Positions 25,738 to 34,681 are shown, counted from the first letter of the stretch. The stretch is 50,039 nucleotides of DNA from an uncultured Eubacteriales bacterium (GCA_900546315.1 URCP01000010.1:1-50039), one strand, 5' to 3'. Translations and numbers: made by a program. The notes: a model not told the origin generated them from the sequence alone.

Positions 25738-28494
25738 TCAGACGGACAGTCTTATCTGTGCTGCTTCAAGCCCATCGGCGCTGACACTGACTGTCGTATT
25801 CTCGTTACACCTGACCGCCGTCATGCAGAGCCCGTGGAACGCTTTCCGGAACATCTCCGGTTCCTCGTACCGGTCGATGAAGACACCGCGCTTCAGCGCC
25901 TCGAGAGAATCACGGGCGGTGAGCTTTATGTTCAGTGTGTTCTGTGTGTCAAGAGTGACCCTGACCGCCTGCGGCAGACCGCCCTCGAGCGTCGCTATAG
26001 GCGCGCCGTTCAGCGAGATTTCCGCCTTGCCCTCGACTCTCTCAAATACTATCATAGCGTTCCCGCCCTTGTCGTCGAACTCACAGGCGAGCTCTGTCGT
26101 CGTGTTCACCGGCGCGCCGCCTCTGAGGATTATTCTCTCGTCGTCGCGGAAGTGGTCGGTCACGGGCTCCGGGAACTCGGTGTTGTGGTCATTCATGGTG
26201 AAGAGCGCGCTGTCCGGTTCGCCGGTCGTGTCGTACGGAATCCACTCACTGCCCAGTTTTCGTCTGAATCCACCGAGCTGACGTCTTATTCTTATCTTGT
26301 CATACTGATTCTTTTCAAACGACTTGGGGTCGCCGTTCCCGAGACCGAGGATTTCGCCGTTATCGACCTTCCAGAAGATTTTGTCCGAGGCATACGGAAC
26401 GATATTGCCGTTTTTATCGAGAATTTCGGCTGTTACGAGAGCTGTTCCGGTTCTTCCGGGAGACTGATCAACACGGAGCGCGAGGCGCGCGGGGGCTCCT
26501 GTCGTGACTCTTTGAGCTCTCATGACTTCCTTTCCGCCGCGGAAACCGACCGCTTCGAGCTTCCCGGGCTTAAAGATGACTTCCCATTCGACGTGACCGA
26601 GAAATTCGTTCTTTTTTCTGCCGAGGCTCACGCCGTTCAGAAAGAGTTCAACTTCATCAAGGTTTGTATTTGCTGCGACACGGACAATCTCACAATCCTC
26701 GCGGTTCCAGTCCGGGAACAGGTGCAGCTCGTCCTCGTCTCTCCACCAGCTCTTGTAGTAATAGTACACGTCCTTCGCGTACCCGCAGAGATCGATCGCG
26801 CCGAAGCTTGTTACCGAGTTCGCGAGGAACGGAGACGGTTCGCCCGAGTAATCGAAGCCCGTCCACATGAACGCACCGGCGATATATCTGTGCTCATTCA
26901 GATACCTGAGCCATCCGCCCGCGCTCGAGCCCCACGGAGCCATCCATTTGTCATATCCGCCGACGGCGCGCTTTTCTGCGTCGAAATGAACTTCTCCGCG
27001 GTTGTAGTAAGAGCTTGCCTCCTCAGAGCCGACGATCGGCTGTTCCGGGTGGTCGGCGTGGTACTTTTCGATATAGTCGTGCGCCCCTATGTGCAGGTAG
27101 TTGAAGCCCCGGACGTCGACCGTCTCGTTTATGCCTTCGTACTGTCCGCCGTTGTTGCCGCCGTAGGTTATGGGTCTTGAGGCGTCGAGGCGTCTCACTT
27201 CGCGGATCATGCGCTTTGCGATTCGTCTGCCGTTGTCGTTGTTCTGGCGGGTGTGCTCCTCATTTCCTATCGACCAGAGGATTACTGAAGGGTGGTTTCT
27301 GTCGCGGCGGACGATGGATGTCATCTCGTCCACGGCCTCATCCGAGCTTCCGAACATTCTTGTCTCGTCCATGACCATCATGCCGAGCTTGTCGCACGCC
27401 TCGAGGAGTTCGGGCGCGGGCGCGTTGTGGGAGGTGCGGATCGCGTTGCAGCCCATTTCGCGCAGTCTTCTTATCTTGTACTCGTGCAGCTCATATGTCA
27501 GAGCGGAGCCGACGCATGCGAAGTCCTGGTGCAGGCAGGCGCCGCGTATTTCTAGCCTCCTCCCGTTCAGGAAGAATCCCTCGTCCGGGTCGAACCTGAT
27601 TGAACGCACGCCATACGCAGCGCTTTCGGTATCAGTGAGGTTTCCGCAGGCGACGGTGGTTGTCATTTCGCAGAGTTCTGGCGTGTCGACGTCCCAGACG
27701 CGCGGGTTATTGACGCGGAGTTCCCCGTTCGCGTCTGCCTTCCCGAAGGACGGAACGACGATCTCGGTTGTGAAGGTCTGTTCCTCGGTCGAGAAGCTGA
27801 CAGAAACAGTCCTGTCAATATCCGTCTCGTTGACGATCTCGCAGGAAACGTCGATCTGCGCGCTGATAGCTTTATCATTGTCGAATACCGGAATCGACTT
27901 TACAAACACGGAATCAGGGGCAATCGACACCCGTTCTCGGACATCGAGAAATGCGTTCCTGTAAATCCCCGCGCCCTCGTAGAACCATCCCTCATTCTGT
28001 GTGCAGTCGACGCGGACGGCGACGACGTTCTCCCTGCCGTCAAAGTACAGCACGTCGCTGATCTCAAAGCGCATCCCCGTGTAACCGCTCATGTGCCGCC
28101 CGATGAAGGTTCCGTTGACATAAATCTCCGAGTCGCGGAATATTCCCTCGAACTCAAGATAAACGAGCTTATCCGAGTAATCGGCGGGCAGTGTGAAGCG
28201 CTTTCTGTACCAGCCGATCGGAGTTCCACTGTCCTCCGGGACGATGACCGGATCCATTGACAGTGAGTCGGACGTGTTGAGCTTGTAGTGCCCGTGAGAC
28301 ACGTTATAGTCTGGGTCCTGAGAGAGGGAATAGCACCAGTCGTGCGGGAGAGTCACGTCCTTCCAGTCGGAGTCATTGAATTTTTCGGCGGCACAGCCCT
28401 TTGCCTCGCCGTTCTTGAAGACGTGCCGGTTGAACTGACGCCCGCCCGCGCCCTCCGCGCGGAAACGCCAGCCGGAGTTCAAAAGCTGTTTCAT
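25738..28494 (-). CDS. GH2 family beta-galactosidase-like enzyme with DUF4982-type C-terminus
   Basis: 918 residues, cytoplasmic. The LPHDW motif (VTLPHDWCYS) is in the N-terminal jelly-roll, then the immunoglobulin-like domain, then the TIM barrel with IRGACLHQDFA, NAIRTSHNAPAPE and MDETRMF. Acid/base Glu in SIGNEEH near residue 410, nucleophile Glu in VGSEEAS near residue 490. A C-terminal domain with EVELFLNGVSLGRKK and a further beta-domain follow. The GH2/DUF4982 combination is common in beta-galactosidases of gut Firmicutes and Bacteroidetes. The start at 28494 (MKQLLN) follows AAAGGACAC; an ATG at 28530 would overlap the HxlR gene. The HxlR stop is 22 bp upstream, so the two are co-transcribed. 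Confidence 0.87.
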   Translation of the reverse strand: MKQLLNSGWRFRAEGAGGRQFNRHVFKNGEAKGCAAEKFNDSDWKDVTLPHDWCYSLSQDPDYNVSHGHYKLNTSDSLSMDPVIVPEDSGTPIGWYRKRFTLPADYSDKLVYLEFEGIFRDSEIYVNGTFIGRHMSGYTGMRFEISDVLYFDGRENVVAVRVDCTQNEGWFYEGAGIYRNAFLDVRERVSIAPDSVFVKSIPVFDNDKAISAQIDVSCEIVNETDIDRTVSVSFSTEEQTFTTEIVVPSFGKADANGELRVNNPRVWDVDTPELCEMTTTVACGNLTDTESAAYGVRSIRFDPDEGFFLNGRRLEIRGACLHQDFACVGSALTYELHEYKIRRLREMGCNAIRTSHNAPAPELLEACDKLGMMVMDETRMFGSSDEAVDEMTSIVRRDRNHPSVILWSIGNEEHTRQNNDNGRRIAKRMIREVRRLDASRPITYGGNNGGQYEGINETVDVRGFNYLHIGAHDYIEKYHADHPEQPIVGSEEASSYYNRGEVHFDAEKRAVGGYDKWMAPWGSSAGGWLRYLNEHRYIAGAFMWTGFDYSGEPSPFLANSVTSFGAIDLCGYAKDVYYYYKSWWRDEDELHLFPDWNREDCEIVRVAANTNLDEVELFLNGVSLGRKKNEFLGHVEWEVIFKPGKLEAVGFRGGKEVMRAQRVTTGAPARLALRVDQSPGRTGTALVTAEILDKNGNIVPYASDKIFWKVDNGEILGLGNGDPKSFEKNQYDKIRIRRQLGGFRRKLGSEWIPYDTTGEPDSALFTMNDHNTEFPEPVTDHFRDDERIILRGGAPVNTTTELACEFDDKGGNAMIVFERVEGKAEISLNGAPIATLEGGLPQAVRVTLDTQNTLNIKLTARDSLEALKRGVFIDRYEEPEMFRKAFHGLCMTAVRCNENTTVSVSADGLEAAQIRLSV

Positions 28495-28516
28495 TGTGTG
28501 TCCTTTCGTGTCAGCG

Positions 28517-28849
28517 TTATTTCGTATCAAACGATCTCTTGTAGTTGCTTCCCCAGTCAGCCATCGCGTTGAGTATCGGGCGCATAGATTCCCCGAGCTC
28601 TGTCAGCGAGTATTCAACCCTCGGCGGGACTTCGGGATAGACGGTGCGTGTGATGAGCCCGTCCTCATCCATTGAGCGGAGGCTTTCGGTGAGAACCTTC
28701 TGACTGATTCCGTCGAGGTCCTTTTTGAGTTCATTGAATCGCCATGTGCGCATCATTAGGTTGCGCATTATGAGTATCTTCCATTTGCTCCCAATGAGCC
28801 GCACCGTGGTCGCGACCGGGCAGGCGGGTAGTTCTTCTTTTGTCAGCAT
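28517..28849 (-). CDS. HxlR-family winged-helix regulator
   Basis: 110 residues. Typical HxlR start with an N-terminal Cys (LPACPVATTVRLIGSKWK), recognition helix region FNELKKDLDGISQKVLTESL and wing MDEDGLITRTVYPEVPPRVEY. HxlR proteins respond to reactive aldehydes, quinones or disulfide stress, often through the N-terminal Cys. The start at 28849 follows AGGAGG; longer starts would overlap the promoter. It is divergent from the metallo-beta-lactamase-fold gene at 29089, which is its most likely target, and is the first gene of an operon with GH2 and a phosphoesterase. Confidence 0.9.
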   Translation of the reverse strand: MLTKEELPACPVATTVRLIGSKWKILIMRNLMMRTWRFNELKKDLDGISQKVLTESLRSMDEDGLITRTVYPEVPPRVEYSLTELGESMRPILNAMADWGSNYKRSFDTK

Positions 28850-28876
28850 GATGTTCCTCCTTTTTGTCATGAAGCT

Positions 28877-28905
28877 ATTATACCACCGCTCCGGAGCTGT
28901 GTCAA
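28877..28905 (-). promoter_or_regulatory. Sigma-A promoter of the HxlR-GH2-phosphoesterase operon
   Basis: Minus strand TTGACA (28905-28900), 17-bp spacer, TATAAT (28882-28877), with TGG before the -10. Confidence 0.87.
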
Positions 28906-28964
28906 GCCGCGTCACATATCGTTTACAATTTTTTTTGTGCCCGGAAACGCGCTGACGGTCAAAA

Positions 28965-28982
28965 AGTAACCTCATGGTGACT
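28965..28982. promoter_or_regulatory. Candidate HxlR operator
   Basis: AGTAACC-TCAT-GGTGACT is an 18-bp inverted repeat (one mismatch per arm pair) between the two divergent promoters, just upstream of the -35 of the plus-strand gene. Position and symmetry suit a dimeric winged-helix regulator. Confidence 0.5.
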
Positions 28983-29003
28983 ATGTCACAAAAAAGTGCG
29001 TAC

Positions 29004-29032
29004 TTTACAAATCCGGCGGAATGGTGTATCAT
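29004..29032 (+). promoter_or_regulatory. Promoter of the metallo-beta-lactamase-fold gene
   Basis: TTTACA and TATCAT with a 17-bp spacer. Both hexamers depart from consensus, as expected for an activated or regulated promoter. Confidence 0.65.
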
Positions 29033-29088
29033 ATATTCACAGGCACGGGAGACCGAGCCAAGTCAATATTTTAAGGGAGAAAAACAAC

Positions 29089-29880
29089 ATGAACAAGAAC
29101 ACCTGCGTAAAGAAGAACCTCGGCAAAGGCGAGGTCGCCGTATACACGAACGGGAATATCAGACTGCACGCCTACAGAACCAACGATCCGATGAACGATG
29201 AGGTCTTCATCGTGGAGAAGGACGGCAGGGCGGTCGTCATCGAGTCGCCGTGCTTTAAGGACAATATCGCGGAGCTGACGGAGTACCTCTCCGACCTCGA
29301 GGTTGTCGGTATGCTCGTGGCGTATCACGGAGCCGGGGCGACCTTTCTTCCGGACGTGCCGAAATACGCGACCGCGAACGCCGTGGAATACTCTGAGAAC
29401 GGCGGCGGTAAGGCGCTGATCGACAACTTCACGAAGGCTTTCGGTGAGAGCTTCGACAACACGGTGCATAAGATAACTAATGTTATCCATGAGGGCAGAC
29501 TGACGCTCGGCGGAATTGACTTCGAGATAAATGAGACGCACGAGGCGTTCGACATCGGAATCCCGGAGCTGAACGCGGTCTACACACATATGATGGGACA
29601 TGACTGCCACTCGATAGTCGCCGGACTCGCGCACGCGGACGCCATCATTTCGACACTGAAGGGATTTATCTCCCGCGGCTTTTCGCTCATCCTTACTTCT
29701 CACTACACTCCTGAGGATCTGAAGGACGCCGAAACGAAGATCGCGTACCTTGAGGAACTGAAAAAGATCGCCGCCATCTGCTCCGACAGGGAGAGCTTCA
29801 GAAAGGCGGTCAGCGAAAAGTATCCGGAGTACGCGGGAGCGAACTACCTTGATATGACGGCGGGATTCTTCTTCGCCTGA
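29089..29880 (+). CDS. Metallo-beta-lactamase-fold protein lacking the HxHxDH site
   Basis: 263 residues, no signal peptide. The N-terminal half looks like an MBL fold (VFIVEKDGRAVVIESPCF, VVGMLVAYHGAGATFLPDV), and a later segment MGHDCHSIVAG resembles the family's GH motif. Where active hydrolases have HxHxDH, this protein reads YHGAGA, so most of the canonical metal ligands are missing. It may bind another cofactor or act differently. Start ATG 29089 with AAGGGAG upstream. It is divergent from the HxlR regulator with a candidate operator between them, suggesting induction by a reactive compound; that is inference. Confidence 0.65.
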   Translation: MNKNTCVKKNLGKGEVAVYTNGNIRLHAYRTNDPMNDEVFIVEKDGRAVVIESPCFKDNIAELTEYLSDLEVVGMLVAYHGAGATFLPDVPKYATANAVEYSENGGGKALIDNFTKAFGESFDNTVHKITNVIHEGRLTLGGIDFEINETHEAFDIGIPELNAVYTHMMGHDCHSIVAGLAHADAIISTLKGFISRGFSLILTSHYTPEDLKDAETKIAYLEELKKIAAICSDRESFRKAVSEKYPEYAGANYLDMTAGFFFA

Positions 29881-29903
29881 CCGGACAGAAATCGACCGGG
29901 CTA

Positions 29904-29932
29904 TTGCTTTTTCCTCCGGAATGGTGTATAAT
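29904..29932 (+). promoter_or_regulatory. Sigma-A promoter of the membrane-protein gene
   Basis: TTGCTT and TATAAT with a 17-bp spacer, 31 bp before the start codon at 29964. Confidence 0.7.
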
Positions 29933-29963
29933 ATATCAGAAATAATACATTCTGGAGGACAAC

Positions 29964-30731
29964 ATGACAGAGATAATAGCCCGGCGCCAGTTCGCGCCGC
30001 TGTACATATGGCTCGACACGGCTTTTCTTATAGTCTTCATGATTCTGCTTATGTGGAGAAAGAAGTACATGACTGTCGCGGTCGGGCTCGTGATGGGCGT
30101 CGTATATATGCTCGTGGATTACGGGATATTCAATCTTCTGCTCGGGACGCGGAGCATTTCGGAGGGGCACAGCCTGTTTTTGGTGCTTCTGTGGATGTCG
30201 ATGGGCTATGGGTTCACAAACTTCGCGTGGATATGGCTCTGGATGTCACGGGACAGGCATCTTTTCGAGTGGTCGCTGCTGATACTCTGCTGGTGGTTCT
30301 GCTGTCCGCTTATAACCGACACGTTCGCCGGGGCGGAACGGATAACGATTGAGCGCACGACCGGGGCTTATCACGGCTACATGGCGCTGATACTCTTTGT
30401 CGGCTATCTCGGTCTCATCATATGGAACCTGCGGCACGATAGGGAAGAGCGTGTTGACATCCCGTGGCTGCTGATAATCGGCATACTCGTACAGTTCGGC
30501 TGGGAAGCGGGGCTCCTGCTCGGCGGCATACGGAGCGCCGGGTTCGCGAATCCGATTGACAAGCTGAAAACGCTCGTGGTGGACTCCCTGCTCGAGACGA
30601 ATCTCGGTATGCCGTACGCCTACGCTATATTTGTCGCGTACACATCGAAGTTCACCGAACAGCTGAAGCGCCGGGACAGGCGGATATCTTTCACCGACAG
30701 AATAGCCGAGAACAACAGAGAGAAGAAGTAA
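29964..30731 (+). CDS. Integral membrane protein of unknown function
   Basis: 255 residues with six to seven predicted membrane helices, many Trp and Met residues (WLDTAFLIVFMILLMW; FAWIWLWMSRD; LLILCWWFCC) and a basic C-terminal tail. I do not recognise the family. Most charged residues fall in loops, such as the motif RHDREERVDIPW between helices. RBS TGGAGG. It has its own promoter and terminator and stands alone between the MBL-fold gene and pepF, so context gives no role. Confidence 0.75.
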   Translation: MTEIIARRQFAPLYIWLDTAFLIVFMILLMWRKKYMTVAVGLVMGVVYMLVDYGIFNLLLGTRSISEGHSLFLVLLWMSMGYGFTNFAWIWLWMSRDRHLFEWSLLILCWWFCCPLITDTFAGAERITIERTTGAYHGYMALILFVGYLGLIIWNLRHDREERVDIPWLLIIGILVQFGWEAGLLLGGIRSAGFANPIDKLKTLVVDSLLETNLGMPYAYAIFVAYTSKFTEQLKRRDRRISFTDRIAENNREKK

Positions 30732-30738
30732 AAAGAAG

Positions 30739-30763
30739 CGGCACCCGGAAGGATGCCGTTTTT
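30739..30763 (+). terminator. Rho-independent terminator of the membrane-protein gene
   Basis: CGGCACCC pairs with GGATGCCG (one mismatch) around GGAA, followed by TTTTT. Confidence 0.8.
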
Positions 30764-30768
30764 CTTAT

Positions 30769-30796
30769 ATTCAGAGTGTCTGAATTCAGAGTGTCT
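30769..30796. repeat. 15-bp tandem duplication over the pepF stop
   Basis: ATTCAGAGTGTCT occurs at 30769-30781 and 30784-30796. The second copy includes the pepF stop codon (minus strand CTC TGA) and the first repeats it just downstream. Confidence 0.85.
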
Positions 30797-32561
30797 CGAA
30801 CTCGTTAAGCGCCGCGACGAAGGAATCCATGCAGGATTTGTAAGCGTCCTTCTTCGTGAGGTCGACTCCGGCGAGCTTCAGCAGCTCGACCGGGCTGTCG
30901 CTTCCGCCGGACGAGAGGAACCTGAAGTAATCGTCGACAGCGGGCTGCCCCTCGGTCAGTATCCTGTTTGCGATGGAGACCGCGGAGATTATGCCGGTCG
31001 CGTACTTGTAGACATAGAACGAGCGGTAGAAGTGCGGGATGCGCGCCCACTCATAGGCAATCTCGGGGTCGGAGACGACTGAGCGGCCGTAGTATTTCTT
31101 GTTGAGCCCAAGATACATCTCGGAGAGCGAATCCTTCGTGAGTGGTATGCCGTTTTCAGCCATTCTGTGCGCCTCATACTCGAACTCGGCGAACTGTGTC
31201 TGACGGAACATCGTGCCCTTGAGCATATCCATGTAGTAGGAGAGCAGGTACTTCTTCTGCTTCGGGTCGGTCACGGTGGAGAGCAGGTGTCTGTAGAGCA
31301 GAACCTCGTTGACAGTGCTTGCGACCTCGGCGACGAAAATCTTGTAGTCCGCCTTTTCCTGCGGCTGACTGCGCTCGGAGTGGTAGGAGTGCATAGCGTG
31401 ACCGAGCTCGTGGGCGATAGTGAAGACGTCGCTTGTGCACTGCTGATAGTTGAGCAGGACGTAGGGGTGCTTCAGACCGTAGACGCTGATGCTGTACGCG
31501 CCGGAACGCTTTCCGTCGGTTTCCTCCACGTCTATCCAGCCGTTGTCGTGCGCCTCGTCGAGGAGCTCCGCGTAACGTGTGCCGAGCGGGGCGAGACCCT
31601 GCTTGACTATTTTGAACGCTTCCTCATAGTCGACCTTTATCTCGGCATCCTCTACAACTGACGTGTAGATATCGTACATATGCTGCTTTGTTGTGCCGAG
31701 GAGTTTCTTTCTGACCGAATAATAACGGTGCAGGTGCTTCAGTCCCTTGTGGACGCTGTCGAGGAGGTTCTTGTAGACAATCTCCGGGACGTCCTCGGCG
31801 GACATGGCGCGGGCGAGACAGCTGTCGTACTTTCTTGCCTTCGCGAGGAAGACGTCCTTGTCGACGTTGCCTGTGTAGGCGGCTGTGATTGTGTTGATGA
31901 GTCCGGTGTAAGCGCCGTAGTACGCCTTGAACGCCTTGCGTCTGACGTCGCGGTTGTCAGAGCGGAGGAGGACGCCGTACATGCCGTGCGTGACCTTGGT
32001 GGGCTTGCCGTCAACCTTTATCGTCGGGAACGGGAAGTCGGCGTTGTCTATCATCGAGAAGACCTGATGCGCGGTGTCGAACATTCTCGAGCCCTGAGAG
32101 AGAACGGCTTCTGTTTCCTTCGAGAGGACGTGGGGCTTCCGCTTGATGATGAGCTTCAGCGTATAGTCGTAGTCCTTAAGCTTCGGGTCGGCGGCGAAAG
32201 CCTCGAGCGTCTCGGTCGGGAGAGCCGTGAGCTCGGGGTCAATGAACGAGATCGCGCCGGAGAGCTTCATCTCGAGGTCGTCGACACGGGAGAGGAGGGC
32301 GGTGTAGGTGGAGTCGCGGGTGTCCTCGTCGTGCTTCATGTAGGCGTAGACGCTGAGCCAGCTTAGCTTCAGAACGACGGCGTTCAGCTTTTCGTAGCAC
32401 TCGAGAAGGGTGTCGGCATTGTCGAGCTTCCCCTCGTACATCGAGAAATCGAGCTTGTCCGTGAGCGAGTCGTAGCACTTGTTCCAGTCGTCAAGGGTTG
32501 CGAAGATATCCTCGGTACGCCACTTGCGGGACGCCGGGACTTCAGAGCGTGATAATGACAT
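30786..32561 (-). CDS. pepF: Oligoendopeptidase F (M3 metallopeptidase)
   Basis: 591 residues, close to the usual 600 for PepF. The zinc site is HELGHAMHSYHS near residue 386, with the second-shell Glu in the following FVAEVASTVNE segment. N-terminal helical domain (SYDSLTDKL-like, SWLSVYAYMKHDEDTRD) and the C-terminal YKYATGIISAVSIANRI are typical. It is a cytoplasmic enzyme cleaving short imported peptides. The start at 32561 has CAGGAG upstream. It is monocistronic with its own promoter, downstream of the amino-sugar operon on the same strand, and not obviously connected to sugar use. Confidence 0.93.
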   Translation of the reverse strand: MSLSRSEVPASRKWRTEDIFATLDDWNKCYDSLTDKLDFSMYEGKLDNADTLLECYEKLNAVVLKLSWLSVYAYMKHDEDTRDSTYTALLSRVDDLEMKLSGAISFIDPELTALPTETLEAFAADPKLKDYDYTLKLIIKRKPHVLSKETEAVLSQGSRMFDTAHQVFSMIDNADFPFPTIKVDGKPTKVTHGMYGVLLRSDNRDVRRKAFKAYYGAYTGLINTITAAYTGNVDKDVFLAKARKYDSCLARAMSAEDVPEIVYKNLLDSVHKGLKHLHRYYSVRKKLLGTTKQHMYDIYTSVVEDAEIKVDYEEAFKIVKQGLAPLGTRYAELLDEAHDNGWIDVEETDGKRSGAYSISVYGLKHPYVLLNYQQCTSDVFTIAHELGHAMHSYHSERSQPQEKADYKIFVAEVASTVNEVLLYRHLLSTVTDPKQKKYLLSYYMDMLKGTMFRQTQFAEFEYEAHRMAENGIPLTKDSLSEMYLGLNKKYYGRSVVSDPEIAYEWARIPHFYRSFYVYKYATGIISAVSIANRILTEGQPAVDDYFRFLSSGGSDSPVELLKLAGVDLTKKDAYKSCMDSFVAALNEFETL

Positions 32562-32593
32562 GATAACATCTCCTGTAAATTTTCATTATATAT

Positions 32594-32622
32594 ATCATAT
32601 CATACTTTGAGGGGAAATGCAA
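32594..32622 (-). promoter_or_regulatory. Sigma-A promoter of pepF
   Basis: Minus strand TTGCAT (32622-32617), 17-bp spacer, TATGAT (32599-32594). A second overlapping TATGAT lies five bases upstream but with too short a spacer. Confidence 0.65.
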
Positions 32623-32684
32623 TAGCCTGAGAGAAAATTTTTATGGAATGAGAATTTGGACCGCGGTCTGCGCGGAACATATCA

Positions 32685-33551
32685 TTATCTTGACATCGTC
32701 TCTCCGGCGATAAGCCCTGCTCCGACCGCCCCAGCGTCTGACGTGAACCTCGCGGTGACGATTCTGACTTTCTCGAAGTAATCCCGGTAATACGCGTATT
32801 TCTCAAGCCCCTCTCTCACGCTTCTTATCAGAAACTCACCGGAAAGGCTCAGCCCTCCGCCGATGCAGACGACCTCGGGCGCGTAGAGTATCAGGCAGTT
32901 CATGATTCCACAGCAGAGCTCGTCAATATAGCTCTTCCAGACGGTCGGGAATTCCGCCTCACCGTCTTTGGCTCGCTTCGCTATCTCACCGGCGGTGAAT
33001 TTTCCGTTCGTCATCCCCGACAAAGCGGACGCTGAAGCGTATGCCTCGAAACAGCCGTGATTGCCGCAGGAACAGCGCTTTCCGCCCATGTGTGTGATCA
33101 TGTGCCCGATTTCGCAGGACGAAGGGTTGACGCCGCGCATTGATTTCCCGCCGATGATGACGTCCCCGCCGATTCCGGTTCCGACGCAGAGATAGACGGC
33201 GTTCCGCGCGCCCTTCATGCTACCGAGGGTGAGTTCCGCGACAGAGGCGGCGTGCGCGTCCTGACATATCACAAACCGCCGGTCGGTGTGCCGCCTTATA
33301 AGCCCCGCGAGATCGACGTGGTCGAAACCGAGATTGTCAGCCGAAACAACGCCGTCCGGGCTTATTTCCCCGGCGCAGGCTATACCTACCGGGGAATCGG
33401 ACACTTCCGTTGATTCAATGATCTTCGCGACTGTCATGGCGATGCTTTCAGGTCCTTCCGGCGTCGGGACGCTGTGCGACGAGATGATTCCGCCGTCCCG
33501 GAGTGAGACGGATTTTATGTTGGTCCCGCCGATGTCTATTCCGATTGTCAT
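32685..33551 (-). CDS. ROK-family sugar kinase (probable N-acetylmannosamine or N-acetylglucosamine kinase)
   Basis: 288 residues. ATP site IGIDIGGTNIKSVSL at the start, catalytic-region segment FVICQDAHAAS, GTGIGGDVIIGG, and the ROK zinc signature GHMITH...CSCGNHGCFEAY near residue 160. There is no DNA-binding domain, so it is a kinase rather than a repressor. Its start overlaps the nagA stop by 4 bp (ATGA), so it is the last gene of the sialic-acid/amino-sugar operon. Phosphorylation of ManNAc released by NanA is the likely role, with GlcNAc as alternative. Confidence 0.85.
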   Translation of the reverse strand: MTIGIDIGGTNIKSVSLRDGGIISSHSVPTPEGPESIAMTVAKIIESTEVSDSPVGIACAGEISPDGVVSADNLGFDHVDLAGLIRRHTDRRFVICQDAHAASVAELTLGSMKGARNAVYLCVGTGIGGDVIIGGKSMRGVNPSSCEIGHMITHMGGKRCSCGNHGCFEAYASASALSGMTNGKFTAGEIAKRAKDGEAEFPTVWKSYIDELCCGIMNCLILYAPEVVCIGGGLSLSGEFLIRSVREGLEKYAYYRDYFEKVRIVTARFTSDAGAVGAGLIAGETMSR

Positions 33552-34681
33552 GCTTTATCCTTTCCGTAAACACGATCGCCGATGACCGAGAAGGCGCCGT
33601 CAAAATCCTCGCCGAACGCCGTCAGAAACGCGCGCTTTCCGACACCTATGCTGTTGTCGAACCCGAGCCACTCCGCCGGTGCTACAGCTGTCATGTACGG
33701 TAAATCTGCAGACGGAATCCCGATATCGTACAGCTTTTTCGCCGAGCGTGAGACATAGCACCCGCCGCCGTTCAGGGAACCGCCGTCGGTCAGCCTTGAT
33801 TCTCCGTTTTTCACGGTGACGCTGACGCCCTTCTCGTCGTATATGCCGTCCGGAAGGTTGGTGGTCGATACGCCGTCAGATATGACCATGAGCCGCCCCG
33901 CGCCCTTGCAGTGGTACAGGAGCCTTATCGTCCCGGGATGCAGGTGCACGAGGTCGCATATCAACTCACAGTAGACACCATTGTCGGTCAGCGCGGCGGC
34001 GATAAGCCCCGGTTCGCGGTGATGCAGTGGACGGCAGGCGTTGAAGGTATGTGTGGTCGCCCCGACGCCGCTCTCAAACGCCGTGAGAGCCTGATCATAA
34101 GTACAGTCGGTGTGCCCGGCGAGAACCTTTATACCGCGTCGCACAAGCTCACGGATGATCTCATTCCCGATGACTTCGGGCGCGAGAGTCATTTCGGTCA
34201 CGATGTCCTCATACCCGTCGATGAGCCGCAGAAGTGAATCAACTGATGGCGTCTCAATCATCTCAGGCATGAATGAACCGGGTCTGTCCGGCGAGATGAA
34301 CGGTCCCTCGATATGCGCGCCGAGGAGTAAAGCTCCGCCAGCCTCACCGTTGTCCTGCCGTCTTTTCACTTCACGCAGGACAGAGAGCATACCGCGTATT
34401 TCATCGATCCTCCCGTATGGAGAGGCGGCAATCCCGCAGACGCCGCTCTCCGCGAGCTTCACGAGCCAATCGCATATTTCGTCCGCGTCCGAGTCAATGA
34501 CCGAGATACCGTCCCCGCCGTGAATGTGGTTGTCGATAAGCCCTGGCGTCAGGTACTCTGTCAGTATGTCCCCGGTCAGTGATTCCGCGATATCGGTTAT
34601 GATGCCGCCGTTGATCACGATAGTCCGGTCGGACAGCCACACGCCGTCCGACCAGAGCTTTTTCGCTGAGATTCTCATCAC
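33548..34681 (-). CDS. nagA: N-acetylglucosamine-6-phosphate deacetylase
   Basis: 377 residues, amidohydrolase fold. Metal and substrate residues appear in LIDNHIHGGDG near residue 52, GAHIEGPFIS, LAGHTDCTYDQALT, THTFNACRPLHHREPG and MVISDGVSTTNLPDG. The enzyme deacetylates GlcNAc-6-P to glucosamine-6-P in the cytoplasm. Both ends overlap neighbours by 4 bp: the Gfo/Idh gene upstream and the ROK kinase downstream. It would act at the end of sialic-acid breakdown. NagB, which normally follows, is absent from the window. Confidence 0.92.
   Translation of the reverse strand: MMRISAKKLWSDGVWLSDRTIVINGGIITDIAESLTGDILTEYLTPGLIDNHIHGGDGISVIDSDADEICDWLVKLAESGVCGIAASPYGRIDEIRGMLSVLREVKRRQDNGEAGGALLLGAHIEGPFISPDRPGSFMPEMIETPSVDSLLRLIDGYEDIVTEMTLAPEVIGNEIIRELVRRGIKVLAGHTDCTYDQALTAFESGVGATTHTFNACRPLHHREPGLIAAALTDNGVYCELICDLVHLHPGTIRLLYHCKGAGRLMVISDGVSTTNLPDGIYDEKGVSVTVKNGESRLTDGGSLNGGGCYVSRSAKKLYDIGIPSADLPYMTAVAPAEWLGFDNSIGVGKRAFLTAFGEDFDGAFSVIGDRVYGKDKA

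Noticed and set aside
24625..27180. An 851-codon open frame on the plus strand
   Set aside because: It is antisense to the metallophosphoesterase and GH2 genes, which carry clear family motifs. The translation has no domain, is rich in Val/Arg as expected for the complement of GC-rich codons, and has no RBS.
29881..29903. Possible terminator of the MBL-fold gene
   Set aside because: Only a short CCGG/CCGG pairing followed by a loose T-run; too weak to list.
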